Positions 42,782 to 51,255 are shown, counted from the first letter of the stretch. The stretch is 64,000 bases of DNA from Paenibacillus sp. OK003 (GCF_900109515.1 NZ_FOBD01000015.1:1-64000); one strand, 5' to 3'. A program made the numbers and translations. The notes: a model not told the origin generated them from the letters alone.

Positions 42782-43684
42782 TCAGGTCTTGATAGCCCCT
42801 GTCAATACCCCTTTGGCAAAGTGTTTTTGCAGCATTGGGAAGAAACACATAATTGGTACCATGGTTACAAATACTGCCGCCATCTTCATACCCATGGAGA
42901 AATTGCTTGCTTGGGCAGCATCCACACTGGATGCATTGGATGCGTTCGTCTGCGATGTGACGATAATGTTTCGGAGTACATTCTGGAGCGGTAACTGATC
43001 CGCTTTTCGAAGGAATATCATCGCATCGTACCAACTGTTCCAGTACGCCACGCCGTAGAACAACGTGATGGTAGCCATAATTGGTGTAGCCAGCGGAAGA
43101 ACTACCGAGAACAGAATTCTCCACTCTCCTGCACCATCCAGTCTCGCTGATTCCATCAGCGATTCAGGCAGTGTGTAGAAGTAGTTCATCATCAGAATCA
43201 TGTTAAATGCACTGAAACTTCCCGCCAGGATAACGGACCACAACGTACCTGTAAGGTGAAGTGATTTCATGATCAGGTACAGCGGTACGATACCACCATT
43301 AAAGATCATGGTGAACAGTACTAGGAAAAAGAGAAATTTCTTGAACGGAAATTTATTGCGACTAAGGCCATATGCCATGCTTGTTGTCAGGAACAAGCTG
43401 AGTGGCAAACCAATGACGAGCAAAATAATTGTATTTTTATAACCCGACAGAATCGTTCCGTCAGCGAACAACGCCTTATAGGAATCCAATGTCCATTCTT
43501 TAGGGAACATCAAAAATGGATTGTCAGCATATTCTTTTTGTGTTGCGAACGAGATCATGATGACATTCCAGAACGGAATCAGAATCATCAGGGCAAGCAC
43601 AAGTAATATAGCGAAAATAATGTAATCGAGAAATGTCATTTTTTCAGTACCAATTCTCGGTTTTTTGTTAGCTCTCTTGCTCAT
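42782..43684 (-). CDS. carbohydrate ABC transporter permease (LplC/MalG type)
   Basis: 300-aa permease with six predicted spans and the EAA loop ESARLDGAGEWRILFSVVLPLATP at ~195-218, which contacts the ATPase. The N-terminus is cytosolic and basic. AGGAGG is 9 nt before the ATG, 18 nt after the partner permease gene. Forms the heteromeric channel for the binding protein downstream. Confidence 0.92.
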   Translation of the reverse strand: MSKRANKKPRIGTEKMTFLDYIIFAILLVLALMILIPFWNVIMISFATQKEYADNPFLMFPKEWTLDSYKALFADGTILSGYKNTIILLVIGLPLSLFLTTSMAYGLSRNKFPFKKFLFFLVLFTMIFNGGIVPLYLIMKSLHLTGTLWSVILAGSFSAFNMILMMNYFYTLPESLMESARLDGAGEWRILFSVVLPLATPIMATITLFYGVAYWNSWYDAMIFLRKADQLPLQNVLRNIIVTSQTNASNASSVDAAQASNFSMGMKMAAVFVTMVPIMCFFPMLQKHFAKGVLTGAIKT

Positions 43685-43702
43685 TTCATTTTTCCTCCTC
43701 TC

Positions 43703-44662
43703 TTATCGGAACAAACCGTCTCCGCCAAGCCACTTGGCAAATCTGTCTGCGAGAAGCAGTAAGACCATATTCACGAGGGAACGGAACAAGCTGACCGCTG
43801 TCGAGAATGAGAAGTCCGTTGAAGACTGGAAAGTGATCCGATAGATGTATACATCCAATACTTCCGATACATTTTTGGTTGCGGCATTCGCCAAGTTGAA
43901 GATCTGGTCGAAACCGGAAGACATCAATCCACCAACCGACAGGATAAACATGACGGTGATTGTAGGAAGAATGTTTGGCAATGTAATCTTGAACATCTGC
44001 TGCATACGGGAAGCGCCGTCAATCTGCGCCGATTCATACTGATCCTGATCGATACCGGAAATGGCAGCCAGGAAGATAATCGCACCCCATCCGCTTGATT
44101 TCCAAATATCCGTCAACAGCAGCATCGGTACAAAGTTGGACTCGGAACCCAGGAAGTTAATGGTTGGCAATCCAAGCAAACCAAGTGCGCTGTTTACCAG
44201 TCCGTCATAAGCCAGCACGTTGATGACTACCCCGGAAACGATGATCCATGAAAGGAAGTGCGGGAACGTAAGAACCGTCTGGAACCACTTTTTCCCTCTG
44301 CGCATCCGCAACTCATTCAGCAACAGGGCCAGAATGATTGGGAACGGGAACTGAATAATCAGTTTCAGAATGTTGATGTACAGCGTCCGCCATACGGCGT
44401 CAATAAAGGTTGGATCCCGGAAAACGTATTTGAAATTCTCAAATCCGCTCCATGGGCTTCCCCAGATCCCCAGGTTTGCCTTGTAGTCTTTAAACGCAAG
44501 AGACAGGCCACCCATTGGCATGTAGGCAAACAGGATCAGCCAGACGAGCCCTGGAATAAGCAGGGTGTACGTCATTCTGTGCTTCCAGATTTCACTCCAG
44601 AGCGAATTGCCTTTCAAGTTTCCCTTCAGCTTTTTGCTAGGTCCTTCGGCTGCAGGTTTCAA
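43703..44662 (-). CDS. carbohydrate ABC transporter permease (LplB/MalF-like)
   Basis: 319-aa permease with six predicted spans; HRMTYTLLIPGLVWLILFAYMPM near the N-terminus is split by the first span, and the EAA loop is YESAQIDGASRMQQMFKITLPNI. This is the LplB type common in Paenibacillus. The likely start is TTG at 44662, 7 nt after GAGGAG and 11 nt after the esterase stop; the in-frame GTG at 44677 lies within the esterase gene and before that box. Confidence 0.9.
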   Translation of the reverse strand: MKPAAEGPSKKLKGNLKGNSLWSEIWKHRMTYTLLIPGLVWLILFAYMPMGGLSLAFKDYKANLGIWGSPWSGFENFKYVFRDPTFIDAVWRTLYINILKLIIQFPFPIILALLLNELRMRRGKKWFQTVLTFPHFLSWIIVSGVVINVLAYDGLVNSALGLLGLPTINFLGSESNFVPMLLLTDIWKSSGWGAIIFLAAISGIDQDQYESAQIDGASRMQQMFKITLPNILPTITVMFILSVGGLMSSGFDQIFNLANAATKNVSEVLDVYIYRITFQSSTDFSFSTAVSLFRSLVNMVLLLLADRFAKWLGGDGLFR

Positions 44663-44673
44663 ATTGCATCTCC

Positions 44674-45438
44674 TCACTCTACTTTGGTCTTGTCGTTATA
44701 CAGAAAATCAAACATGGTTCGCAGGTGTTGCTCCCAGAATCTCCATTCATGGGTACCCGGTGTTTCCACATACTGAAACTCAAAGTCCGTTTCCTGCATG
44801 TATTCCGCGAATTTGCGATTCATATCCACAAACGGATCGATGTCACCACAACAACTCAGAATATCCGGTAATTTTCCACCCTGCTTCAACAGCTTTGCAG
44901 ACAGTGCGTACAGGTCCTGATCGGGTTTTACCTGTAACCGTTCTCCAAAAACCGCTTTCATTTCCTTGATCATGCCTGATGGCATCTCCGGATCATGAAG
45001 CCGGGTCTGAATATCAGTTACACCTGATAAGGACACCGCCTTGCGGTATCTCTCGGGAAATGTCAGTGCACATTTCAATGCACCATACCCACCCATGGAT
45101 AGACCGGCGACGTAAGTCTTGGCCGGGTCTGTATTCAGATTGAGCTGACGCCTACAGAATTCAGGCAGCTCCTGAGTGATGTAATGGAAGTAATTCAGGC
45201 CGTATTCCATATCGGTATAATAGCTTCGGTTCGCTTCCGGCATAATGATGGTACAGCCATATTGTTGCGCATACATTTCAATTGTAGTCAAACGTTGCCA
45301 TGTACTTGCATTATCACCTGCACCATGCAGCAAATATAGCGTACCGCCTGAAGTGTCTCCGGAGTCACTGGACACTACATGTATGCTTGTATTCATGCAT
45401 AACGTAGGCGATCCGGTTTCGATCGTTATATGCGCCAT
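44674..45438 (-). CDS. esterase of the EstA/EstD-type alpha/beta hydrolase family
   Basis: 254-aa cytosolic alpha/beta hydrolase: oxyanion region LYLLHGAGDNASTW, nucleophile elbow GLSMGGYGALK (catalytic Ser), acid Asp in the DIDPFVD region, and catalytic His in GTHEWRFWEQH. It resembles tributyrin esterases and S-formylglutathione hydrolases. As the first gene of the sugar operon it may remove acyl groups from imported oligosaccharides. That is an inference: bacterial cyclic beta-1,2-glucans are often succinylated or acetylated. No such gene is in the Listeria locus as I recall it. Confidence 0.85.
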   Translation of the reverse strand: MAHITIETGSPTLCMNTSIHVVSSDSGDTSGGTLYLLHGAGDNASTWQRLTTIEMYAQQYGCTIIMPEANRSYYTDMEYGLNYFHYITQELPEFCRRQLNLNTDPAKTYVAGLSMGGYGALKCALTFPERYRKAVSLSGVTDIQTRLHDPEMPSGMIKEMKAVFGERLQVKPDQDLYALSAKLLKQGGKLPDILSCCGDIDPFVDMNRKFAEYMQETDFEFQYVETPGTHEWRFWEQHLRTMFDFLYNDKTKVE

Positions 45439-45537
45439 ATGTAACCCCTTTCATCGTCGGCTGCTGTCTGTAAACTTCTGTTTCTCTGCCTTTTTGTTGC
45501 AACTTCCAGTGATTCCCCCGTATTTCGCTTGGTTATC

Positions 45538-45561
45538 GAAACGATTTTCTCGAATCGTTTC
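45538..45561 (-). promoter_or_regulatory. compound LacI-type operator, copy 1
   Basis: GAAACGATT-n6-AATCGTTTC is a perfect 9-6-9 palindrome. Each arm is itself a LacI-like site centred on CG, with centres 14 bp apart. Located in the 5' leader about 100 nt before the esterase gene. Confidence 0.7.
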
Positions 45562-45614
45562 AAAACATAGCCAACGTTGATTTACTTGGACTTGATTACA
45601 ACACTTTTTACGTG

Positions 45615-45638
45615 GAAGCGATTTCTTCGAATCGTTTC
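45615..45638 (-). promoter_or_regulatory. compound LacI-type operator, copy 2, at the transcription start
   Basis: GAAGCGATT-n6-AATCGTTTC repeats the 9-6-9 layout of copy 1 with one arm mismatch, 77 bp away (about seven helical turns). It lies just downstream of the -10 box, where a bound repressor would block RNA polymerase; the pair could loop. Confidence 0.75.
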
Positions 45639-45644
45639 GAATAA

Positions 45645-45674
45645 ATCATAATCCCGAAGTGCAAACCCTGTCAA
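45645..45674 (-). promoter_or_regulatory. sigma-A promoter of the beta-1,2-glucan operon
   Basis: On the - strand -35 TTGACA (45669-45674, perfect), 18-nt spacer, -10 TATGAT (45645-45650, 5/6). Strong promoter directly followed by an operator. Confidence 0.8.
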
Positions 45675-45795
45675 TAACCTTTTTACAAATTTCGCGCTTT
45701 TTTCTCAAAAAACTGATTTTTCGTGATGAAATTTGCGTCAAAAGGCACTTTTAATGTAAAACAATATCCTTTAAGTAACCGTTTGCACATCTTCA

Positions 45796-45824
45796 TTGAC
45801 ATTGAACCAAGTTTGTACTAACAT
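45796..45824 (+). promoter_or_regulatory. sigma-A promoter of the serine hydrolase gene
   Basis: TTGACA (45796-45801), 17-nt spacer, TAACAT (45819-45824). Divergent from the sugar operon promoter. Confidence 0.75.
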
Positions 45825-45851
45825 AAGTTCTAATTTTTGATCCGGATTGCG

Positions 45852-45861
45852 GAAACGTTTC
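45852..45861 (+). promoter_or_regulatory. LacI-type operator downstream of the serine hydrolase promoter
   Basis: GAAACGTTTC is a perfect 10-bp palindrome with central CG, matching the arms of the operators at 45538 and 45615. It is about 20 nt past the expected start, a roadblock position. Confidence 0.6.
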
Positions 45862-45904
45862 ACCAATAACACAAATTCTTCTTTTTTTTAGAAAGGATGT
45901 TAAG

Positions 45905-46822
45905 ATGTCGAGTATTATGGATTCTTTTGTTCATCATATAGATGAGCAGCAGTTAAACGTACATTCTGTTCGGGTATTGCAGAAAGGGGTTACAATCGGA
46001 GCGTGGGATCGTACCAGCGATATGCGCCGCTTGCAGCATTCCGTCAGTAAATCGTTTACCTGCATGGCGATTGGATTGGCTTTGGATGAAGGTACACTTA
46101 CACTTGAATCCAGACTGGGGGACTATTTCACATCACCAACACCAGCTTCTAATTTAACAGCCTTCCCTCCTGCGGACCTCACCCTGTATGATTTGCTGCG
46201 GATGTCCTCGGGTCATGACGTACCCGTGTTATGGGCAGAAGAGCGAGCCACTCTCCCTGAGAAAGATTGGGCCAAATATTATATGTCTCTTCCTTTGGAC
46301 AGAGTTCCTGGTGAAACGTTTACATATAGCAGTGCAGATACGTTTATGATCTCCGCCATGTTTCAGGCTGCCTCTGGTCAGACCGTGAAGGACTATCTGA
46401 TTCCGCGGCTATTCGAGCCACTGGGCATTTCGCATGTAGAGTGGGAAACTTCTCCCTTGGGCATTACATTGGGCTGTGCGGGCCTGCAGCTAACCAACGA
46501 GGAATTAAGCAGGTTCGGTCAACTGTTGCTTCAGGAAGGCCGCTGGAACGGCGAGCAGCTCATTCCTGCGGAATGGATCCGATTAGCGACAACACAACAG
46601 ATCCCTACACCTGGAGACGGCGACTGGGGACAAGGTTATGGATATCAATTCTGGAGATGTTCCCATAACGCTTACCGTGCTGATGGCGCCAATGGTCAAC
46701 TATGTGTTGTCCTACCGGAGCTGGAGTCCGTTATTGCCATCAATAGTGATGAACAAAATATGCAAGCCATTCTTGATCATGTATGGTCAGATATATTGCC
46801 TATTCTGGAGGGAAACATTTGA
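45905..46822 (+). CDS. serine hydrolase (class C beta-lactamase/DD-peptidase fold)
   Basis: 305-aa enzyme of the beta-lactamase family. The nucleophile motif SVSK is at ~48-51 and the Tyr motif YSSA at ~139; the third motif is less clear (RADGANGQ). There is no signal peptide, so it is a cytosolic esterase or amidase rather than a beta-lactamase. AAAGGA is 8 nt before the ATG. It forms an operon with the GNAT gene and shares operator type with the divergent sugar operon, so it may be controlled by the same LacI protein. Substrate unknown. Confidence 0.85.
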   Translation: MSSIMDSFVHHIDEQQLNVHSVRVLQKGVTIGAWDRTSDMRRLQHSVSKSFTCMAIGLALDEGTLTLESRLGDYFTSPTPASNLTAFPPADLTLYDLLRMSSGHDVPVLWAEERATLPEKDWAKYYMSLPLDRVPGETFTYSSADTFMISAMFQAASGQTVKDYLIPRLFEPLGISHVEWETSPLGITLGCAGLQLTNEELSRFGQLLLQEGRWNGEQLIPAEWIRLATTQQIPTPGDGDWGQGYGYQFWRCSHNAYRADGANGQLCVVLPELESVIAINSDEQNMQAILDHVWSDILPILEGNI

Positions 46823-47250
46823 TTATACGAGCAGCCACTCAGGCAGATTATGCGGAGTTGAGAATCATCTATCTCGAGTCGCGACGTGCCCGGTTCCACT
46901 GGGCTAAGCCGGAAGAGCTGTCCCTACAGGATTTTGATACAGACACCGTTGAAGAATATATCCTCGTTGCTGAAAATGAAGAAGGACAGCTTCTCGGCTT
47001 CGCTTCGCTATATCTTCCCGAGAACTTTATCCACCTTTTGTTTATCCATCCCGGTTTTATCGGTGGGGGTACAGGCTCACGCTTACTTGATGCGTCAATT
47101 TCACTCATGCAGCAGCCTGTTCGATTGAAATGCGTATCTGATAATCATAAAGCAATTGGCTTTTACGAACGACAGGGGTGGAAAAAAGTCGTTGAAGAAG
47201 GTGCACCCGGGGAGAAATATTGGGTGATGGAATACAACACGAATAGCTGA
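46819..47250 (+). CDS. GNAT-family N-acetyltransferase
   Basis: 143-aa acetyltransferase: IIRAATQADYAELRIIYLE at the start, the acetyl-CoA loop region IHPGFIGGGTGSRLLDA and a C-terminal NHKAIGFYERQGWKKV. Substrate not predictable. The start is a TTG at 46819 overlapping the serine hydrolase stop (TTGA), with GGAGG 7 nt upstream, so the two are translationally coupled. Confidence 0.85.
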   Translation: MIIRAATQADYAELRIIYLESRRARFHWAKPEELSLQDFDTDTVEEYILVAENEEGQLLGFASLYLPENFIHLLFIHPGFIGGGTGSRLLDASISLMQQPVRLKCVSDNHKAIGFYERQGWKKVVEEGAPGEKYWVMEYNTNS

Positions 47251-47303
47251 TCCCATTCGTTTGCTCCCGATAAACAAGAAGTGGACATGGTTTTTCCACA
47301 AAA

Positions 47304-47341
47304 AAAAAGTATCATGACCTTCAGAGGCCATGATACTTTTT
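47304..47341. terminator. bidirectional terminator between GNAT and AbrB-like genes
   Basis: AAAAAGTATCATG pairs with CATGATACTTTTT, with A/T runs on both sides; serves both convergent genes. Confidence 0.88.
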
Positions 47342-47344
47342 ATT

Positions 47345-47599
47345 TTACCCGTGCTGTGGAAGCTGGGTCATTTCATCTAAACATTGTGCGCATATGTAAC
47401 GCTCTTTGAACTCATTGACTTCTTCCATTGATCCACAAAAAATACATTTTGGACGGTATCTCTCCAGAATGATATGGTCCCCTTGTACTAAGATCTCTAC
47501 AGGATCTCCCTCATTCATTTGATACCTTTTACGCAAAGATTTAGGCAATACGATCCTACCCAATTGGTCAACTTTGCGAACGACTCCAGCTGGCTTCAT
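47345..47599 (-). CDS. AbrB/SpoVT-type transition-state regulator with zinc-ribbon tail
   Basis: 84-aa DNA-binding protein. Residues 1-~50 are an AbrB swapped-hairpin domain (GVVRKVDQLGRIVLPKSLRKRY). Unlike B. subtilis AbrB, residues ~52-78 carry two Cys pairs (CIFCGS and CAQC), a small zinc ribbon, so multimerisation likely differs. A box TGTCGAA in the promoter matches the Spo0A site, as expected for a gene of the Spo0A-AbrB switch. Start at 47599 has GGAGAGG about 12 nt upstream. Confidence 0.88.
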   Translation of the reverse strand: MKPAGVVRKVDQLGRIVLPKSLRKRYQMNEGDPVEILVQGDHIILERYRPKCIFCGSMEEVNEFKERYICAQCLDEMTQLPQHG

Positions 47600-47676
47600 A
47601 GCTACGGCACACCTCTCCTATCTTACTCTAAATTTCTAGGTACATTTGTACTATGTTTATTAATTCGCCAAGATTT

Positions 47677-47683
47677 TGTCGAA
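47677..47683 (-). promoter_or_regulatory. Spo0A box upstream of the AbrB-like gene
   Basis: TTTTGTCGAAT around 47675-47684 contains a perfect TGTCGAA core. It lies about 80 nt before the start codon. Known biology: Spo0A~P represses abrB in Bacillus through such boxes. Confidence 0.55.
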
Positions 47684-47769
47684 TCCTGCTGGAAATAAAC
47701 ATTTTTTGTCCTTTTTTTTGAAAAATGTTTTTTTAGCGAATTCTAACCGTCACTTATACGCGAATTGGA

Positions 47770-48234
47770 TTAATCCAGACCTGGGAAATTAAGTTGACGC
47801 AATGCCTCATACACAATGATTGCTGCTGAGTTTGACAAGTTCAATGATCTGACATCACCTGTCATTGGCATCTTCATACAAGTATCGGGATTGGCCGCAA
47901 TTAATTCTGGAGGAAGACCTTTTGTCTCCTTACCGAATACCAGAAAATCTCCATCCTGAAACTTAAAATCACTATAACGGTTTTTCGCCTTCGTGGTTGC
48001 GTAGAAGAAACGCCCTTCCGGATACTGTTCCTGAACCTCGGCAAACGAATCATGATATTCAATATGAACGGCATGCCAGTAATCCAGACCCGCGCGTTTC
48101 AGCGTAGCGTCATCCGTACGGAATCCAAGTGGACGCACGAGATGCAAATGTGTACCGGTAGCCGCACATGTACGAGAAATATTGCCCGTATTTGCCGGAA
48201 TCTCCGGTTCAACCAGAACGATATGTAAAGCCAT
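47770..48234 (-). CDS. trmL: tRNA (cytidine/uridine-34-2'-O)-methyltransferase TrmL
   Basis: 154-aa SPOUT methyltransferase that methylates the wobble nucleotide of tRNA-Leu. Motifs: VEPEIPANTGNISRTC at the start, FGKETKGLP in the middle and the knot segment MTGDVRSLNLSNSAAIIVYEALRQ. Length is typical of the family (about 155 aa). AAGGAG is 11 nt upstream of the ATG. Monocistronic housekeeping gene. Confidence 0.95.
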   Translation of the reverse strand: MALHIVLVEPEIPANTGNISRTCAATGTHLHLVRPLGFRTDDATLKRAGLDYWHAVHIEYHDSFAEVQEQYPEGRFFYATTKAKNRYSDFKFQDGDFLVFGKETKGLPPELIAANPDTCMKMPMTGDVRSLNLSNSAAIIVYEALRQLNFPGLD

Positions 48235-48283
48235 ATGTGTTCAATCTCCTTTTCATTTCATGTAAACGACAATTCTCTAATCT

Positions 48284-48319
48284 TAAAGAAAAGCCCTCCA
48301 CACGTCAATGTGGAAGGCT
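48284..48319 (-). terminator. terminator of serC
   Basis: AGCCTTCCACA/TGTGGAGGGCT 11-bp stem (one G-U), followed on the - strand by TTTTCTTT. Confidence 0.8.
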
Positions 48320-48371
48320 CTGGTAAAGCACAAGTGTGAATGCTTGAATTCACAACTCGCTGCCAGTTTGT

Positions 48372-49460
48372 TTATCCATTGGTCTTCTGGAAGTGGCTCA
48401 TGAAGTCCGTAATTGCTTTAACACTTTCATATGGAGCCGCATTGTAAATGGAAGCACGCAAGCCACCCACACTGCGATGCCCTTTCAGACCAACAAACCC
48501 TTCTTGCTCTGATGCCTTGATAAACTGTTTCTCCAGCTCCTCGTTAGCCAGGCGGAAGGTCACATTCATCAGGGAACGATCTGCCGGATCTACACAACCA
48601 CGGTAGAAGTCTCCCGAGGAATCGATCGCATTATAAAGCAGATCTGCTTTCTTCACATTCTTCTGTTCAATTCCAGCCAATCCGCCTTGTTCCTCGATCC
48701 ACTTCAGAACTTCATTCACCATGTATACGGAGAAGGACGGTGGTGTATTATACAGAGAATTGTTATCCACATGTGTACTATAACGAAGCATCGTCGGAAT
48801 CGTTTTAGGAGATTCACTCACCAGCTCTTCGCGAGCAATAACAACCGTAATCCCTGATGGGCCCAGGTTCTTCTGTGCACCTGCATAGATCATGCCGAAT
48901 TGATTAAGATCAAACGGTTTGCAGAAGATGTCACTCGACATGTCGGCAATAAGTGGAACTGAACCGGTATCCGGGAATGACTTGAATTGTGTTCCCTCAA
49001 TTGTTTCGTTAGACGTCAAATGAACATAAGCTGTACGATCCGGGAAGCTAAGATTCGACACATCCGGCAATTTCATATATTTATCCGCTTCAGAAGATGC
49101 AGCGACCTGCGTCTCCCCAATCAGTTTCGCCTCAGACAGTGCCTTCTTGGCCCAGCTGCCTGTCATGACATAACTGGCTGTCTGCCCTTCCCCGAGCAGG
49201 TTCATCGGCAGCATGGCGAACTGAGTGCTTGCTCCGCCCTGCAGGAAGAGGACCTTGTATCCTTTGGGGTTGCCTAACAGAGACAACAAACGCTCTTGAG
49301 CTTCATTATGTACAGATTCGTACACGGCTCCACGGTGAGACATCTCCATAATCGACATCCCTGTATTCCGAAAATCAACAAATTCTGCCTGAGCACGCTC
49401 CAGAACCTCAAGTGGCAACGCCGCAGGTCCTGCATTAAAATTATACGCTCTCTTTGTCAC
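48372..49460 (-). CDS. serC: phosphoserine aminotransferase
   Basis: 362-aa PLP enzyme of serine biosynthesis: 3-phosphohydroxypyruvate plus glutamate to phosphoserine. It starts TKRAYNFNAGPAALP, has FLQGGAST and the PLP Lys in YAGAQKNLGPSG, and ends with GHRSVGGLRASIYNA. GTG start at 49460, a few nt after GGGGG; this gives the usual length of about 360 aa, while the ATG at 49481 lacks a ribosome site. Monocistronic. Confidence 0.96.
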   Translation of the reverse strand: MTKRAYNFNAGPAALPLEVLERAQAEFVDFRNTGMSIMEMSHRGAVYESVHNEAQERLLSLLGNPKGYKVLFLQGGASTQFAMLPMNLLGEGQTASYVMTGSWAKKALSEAKLIGETQVAASSEADKYMKLPDVSNLSFPDRTAYVHLTSNETIEGTQFKSFPDTGSVPLIADMSSDIFCKPFDLNQFGMIYAGAQKNLGPSGITVVIAREELVSESPKTIPTMLRYSTHVDNNSLYNTPPSFSVYMVNEVLKWIEEQGGLAGIEQKNVKKADLLYNAIDSSGDFYRGCVDPADRSLMNVTFRLANEELEKQFIKASEQEGFVGLKGHRSVGGLRASIYNAAPYESVKAITDFMSHFQKTNG

Positions 49461-49627
49461 AAAATCCCCCGCCCTTTCCATCCGTAGCTGACATATGAAG
49501 TGAATATTATCGCTATGATATCAGTATTCCTTATCTGCTTCAAGGGCAATAAGCACCGAAGCTGCGAATCAGGGTTATCAAATTCCTTTATCACCCTGCA
49601 AAGTTAATGCACTACATCGTTTCATTC

Positions 49628-49663
49628 AAGGAAAAGCCTCCGAGAGCGAGTCCCGGAGGCTTT
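49628..49663 (-). terminator. terminator of glnA
   Basis: AAAGCCTCCG/CGGAGGCTTT 10-bp perfect stem, then TTCCTT on the - strand. Confidence 0.75.
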
Positions 49664-49693
49664 ACATTGGGAACAGCTTCTGTTCCGAACGAA

Positions 49694-51118
49694 TTAGCAG
49701 TCGAAGTAGAGGCTGTACTCATGCGGATGAATGCGGATGGCTACTGCTTTCGCTTCGTCACGTTTGAGGTTGATATAGTTTTCGATGAATTCTTGTGTGA
49801 AGACGCCGCCTTCAGTCAAGAATTCATTGTCCGCTGCCAGAGCGTCAAGCGCTTCTTCCAGGGAAGCTGGCACACTGCGGATATTTTCTTTGTCTGCATC
49901 AGACAAATCGTAGATGTTTTTGTCGAGTGGACCATATCCAAGCTCAGTTGGGTTGATTTTGCGTTTGATACCATCCAGACCCGCCATCAGCATTGCAGCG
50001 AATGCCAGGTAAGGGTTAGCTGTGGAGTCCGGTGTACGGAACTCGATACGACAACCTTTTGGTGTCACAGCTGCAACCGGAATACGTACTGCTGCCGAAC
50101 GGTTACCTTTGGAGTAAACCAGGTTAACCGGTGCTTCATAACCAGGTACGAGACGTTTGAATGAGTTCGTACTAGGGTTAGTCAAAGCAATCAGAGCTGG
50201 TGCGTGGTACAAAATGCCTCCGATGTAGTGCAGAGCCATTTCGCTCAGGTTTGCATATCCCGCTTTGTCATAGAACAATGGGGAATCGCCATCGAAGATG
50301 GATTGGTGAACGTGCATTCCGCTACCGTTGTCACCAAACAGTGGTTTTGGCATGAATGTTGCTACTTTACCATATTGACGTGCAGTGTTATGCACGATGT
50401 ATTTGTATACAAGCAGGTTATCTGCTGTTTTCTTCAACGTATCAAAACGGAAGTTGATTTCGGCTTGACCTGCTGTGGCTACTTCGTGGTGGTGACGCTC
50501 GATCGACAGGCCCGCTTCTTCCAAAATGCGACACATTTCACTACGAATATCTTGTTGTGTATCTACTGGAGCTACAGGAACATATCCGCCTTTCGTGCGA
50601 ACTTTGAAGCCCAGGTTACCGCCATCTTCCTTACGGTTGGTGTTCCAAGAAGCTTCTTCGGAATCTACGAAATAGGAAGAGCTGTTCGTGCCGCTCTCAT
50701 AACGTACATCGTCGAAGATGAAGAATTCGGATTCAGGTGCGAAGAATGCTGCTGTACCTACTCCGCTTTCTTTCAGGAACTCTTCTGCTTTGACTGCGAT
50801 ACCGCGCGGGTCACGCTCATAACGCTCGCCATCCGGAGTGAAGATGTCACACATAACATTCAATGTAGGGTGTGCTGTGAACGGATCGACAAAAGTCGCT
50901 TCAGGATCTGGAATCATAACCATATCGGACTCTTCAATTCCGCGGAAACCTTGAATAGAAGAACCATCAAAGGCTACTCCATTTACAAAAGTATCTGCGT
51001 CAACTGCCGAAGCTGGTAACGAGATGTGGTGCGCACGACCGGATAAATCTACAAAACGAAAATCTACCCACTCGATGTTGTTCTCTTGAATTGATTTCAA
51101 TACGTTTTCAACCGACAT
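49694..51118 (-). CDS. glnA: glutamine synthetase, GSI-beta (E. coli-like) type
   Basis: 474-aa type I glutamine synthetase that makes glutamine from glutamate, NH3 and ATP. Motifs: FDGSSIQGF, PESEFFIFDDVRYES, KGGYVPVAPVDTQQDIRSEM, HHEVATAGQAEI, KPLFGDNGSGMHVH and RVPGYEAP-like LVPGYEAPVNLVY. It has the ~25-residue insertion and NIYDL segment (the adenylylation-site Tyr of proteobacterial enzymes) of GSI-beta and lacks the short 444-aa GSI-alpha form usual for Firmicute GlnA, so it is probably a second glutamine synthetase. GGGAGG is 8 nt before the ATG. A GlnR/TnrA box and strong promoter lie upstream. Confidence 0.93.
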   Translation of the reverse strand: MSVENVLKSIQENNIEWVDFRFVDLSGRAHHISLPASAVDADTFVNGVAFDGSSIQGFRGIEESDMVMIPDPEATFVDPFTAHPTLNVMCDIFTPDGERYERDPRGIAVKAEEFLKESGVGTAAFFAPESEFFIFDDVRYESGTNSSSYFVDSEEASWNTNRKEDGGNLGFKVRTKGGYVPVAPVDTQQDIRSEMCRILEEAGLSIERHHHEVATAGQAEINFRFDTLKKTADNLLVYKYIVHNTARQYGKVATFMPKPLFGDNGSGMHVHQSIFDGDSPLFYDKAGYANLSEMALHYIGGILYHAPALIALTNPSTNSFKRLVPGYEAPVNLVYSKGNRSAAVRIPVAAVTPKGCRIEFRTPDSTANPYLAFAAMLMAGLDGIKRKINPTELGYGPLDKNIYDLSDADKENIRSVPASLEEALDALAADNEFLTEGGVFTQEFIENYINLKRDEAKAVAIRIHPHEYSLYFDC

Positions 51119-51197
51119 GTATTCGTCCTCCCAAATATTCCGAACATTAAACAACCCCGCTAAGAAAATGTCCATATTCGAATTTTTTTCTGTCGTC

Positions 51198-51227
51198 ATT
51201 ATAAAATCTCAAATGTGACATCGTCAA
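51198..51227 (-). promoter_or_regulatory. sigma-A promoter of glnA
   Basis: On the - strand -35 TTGACG (51222-51227), 18-nt spacer, -10 TATAAT (51198-51203, perfect). Confidence 0.75.
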
Positions 51228-51255
51228 TACTTATGTAAGGTATTTTTTGAAACTA

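Noticed and set aside
50204..51019. 271-codon open frame on the + strand
   Set aside because: Antisense shadow of glutamine synthetase, Cys/Phe/Val-rich composition.
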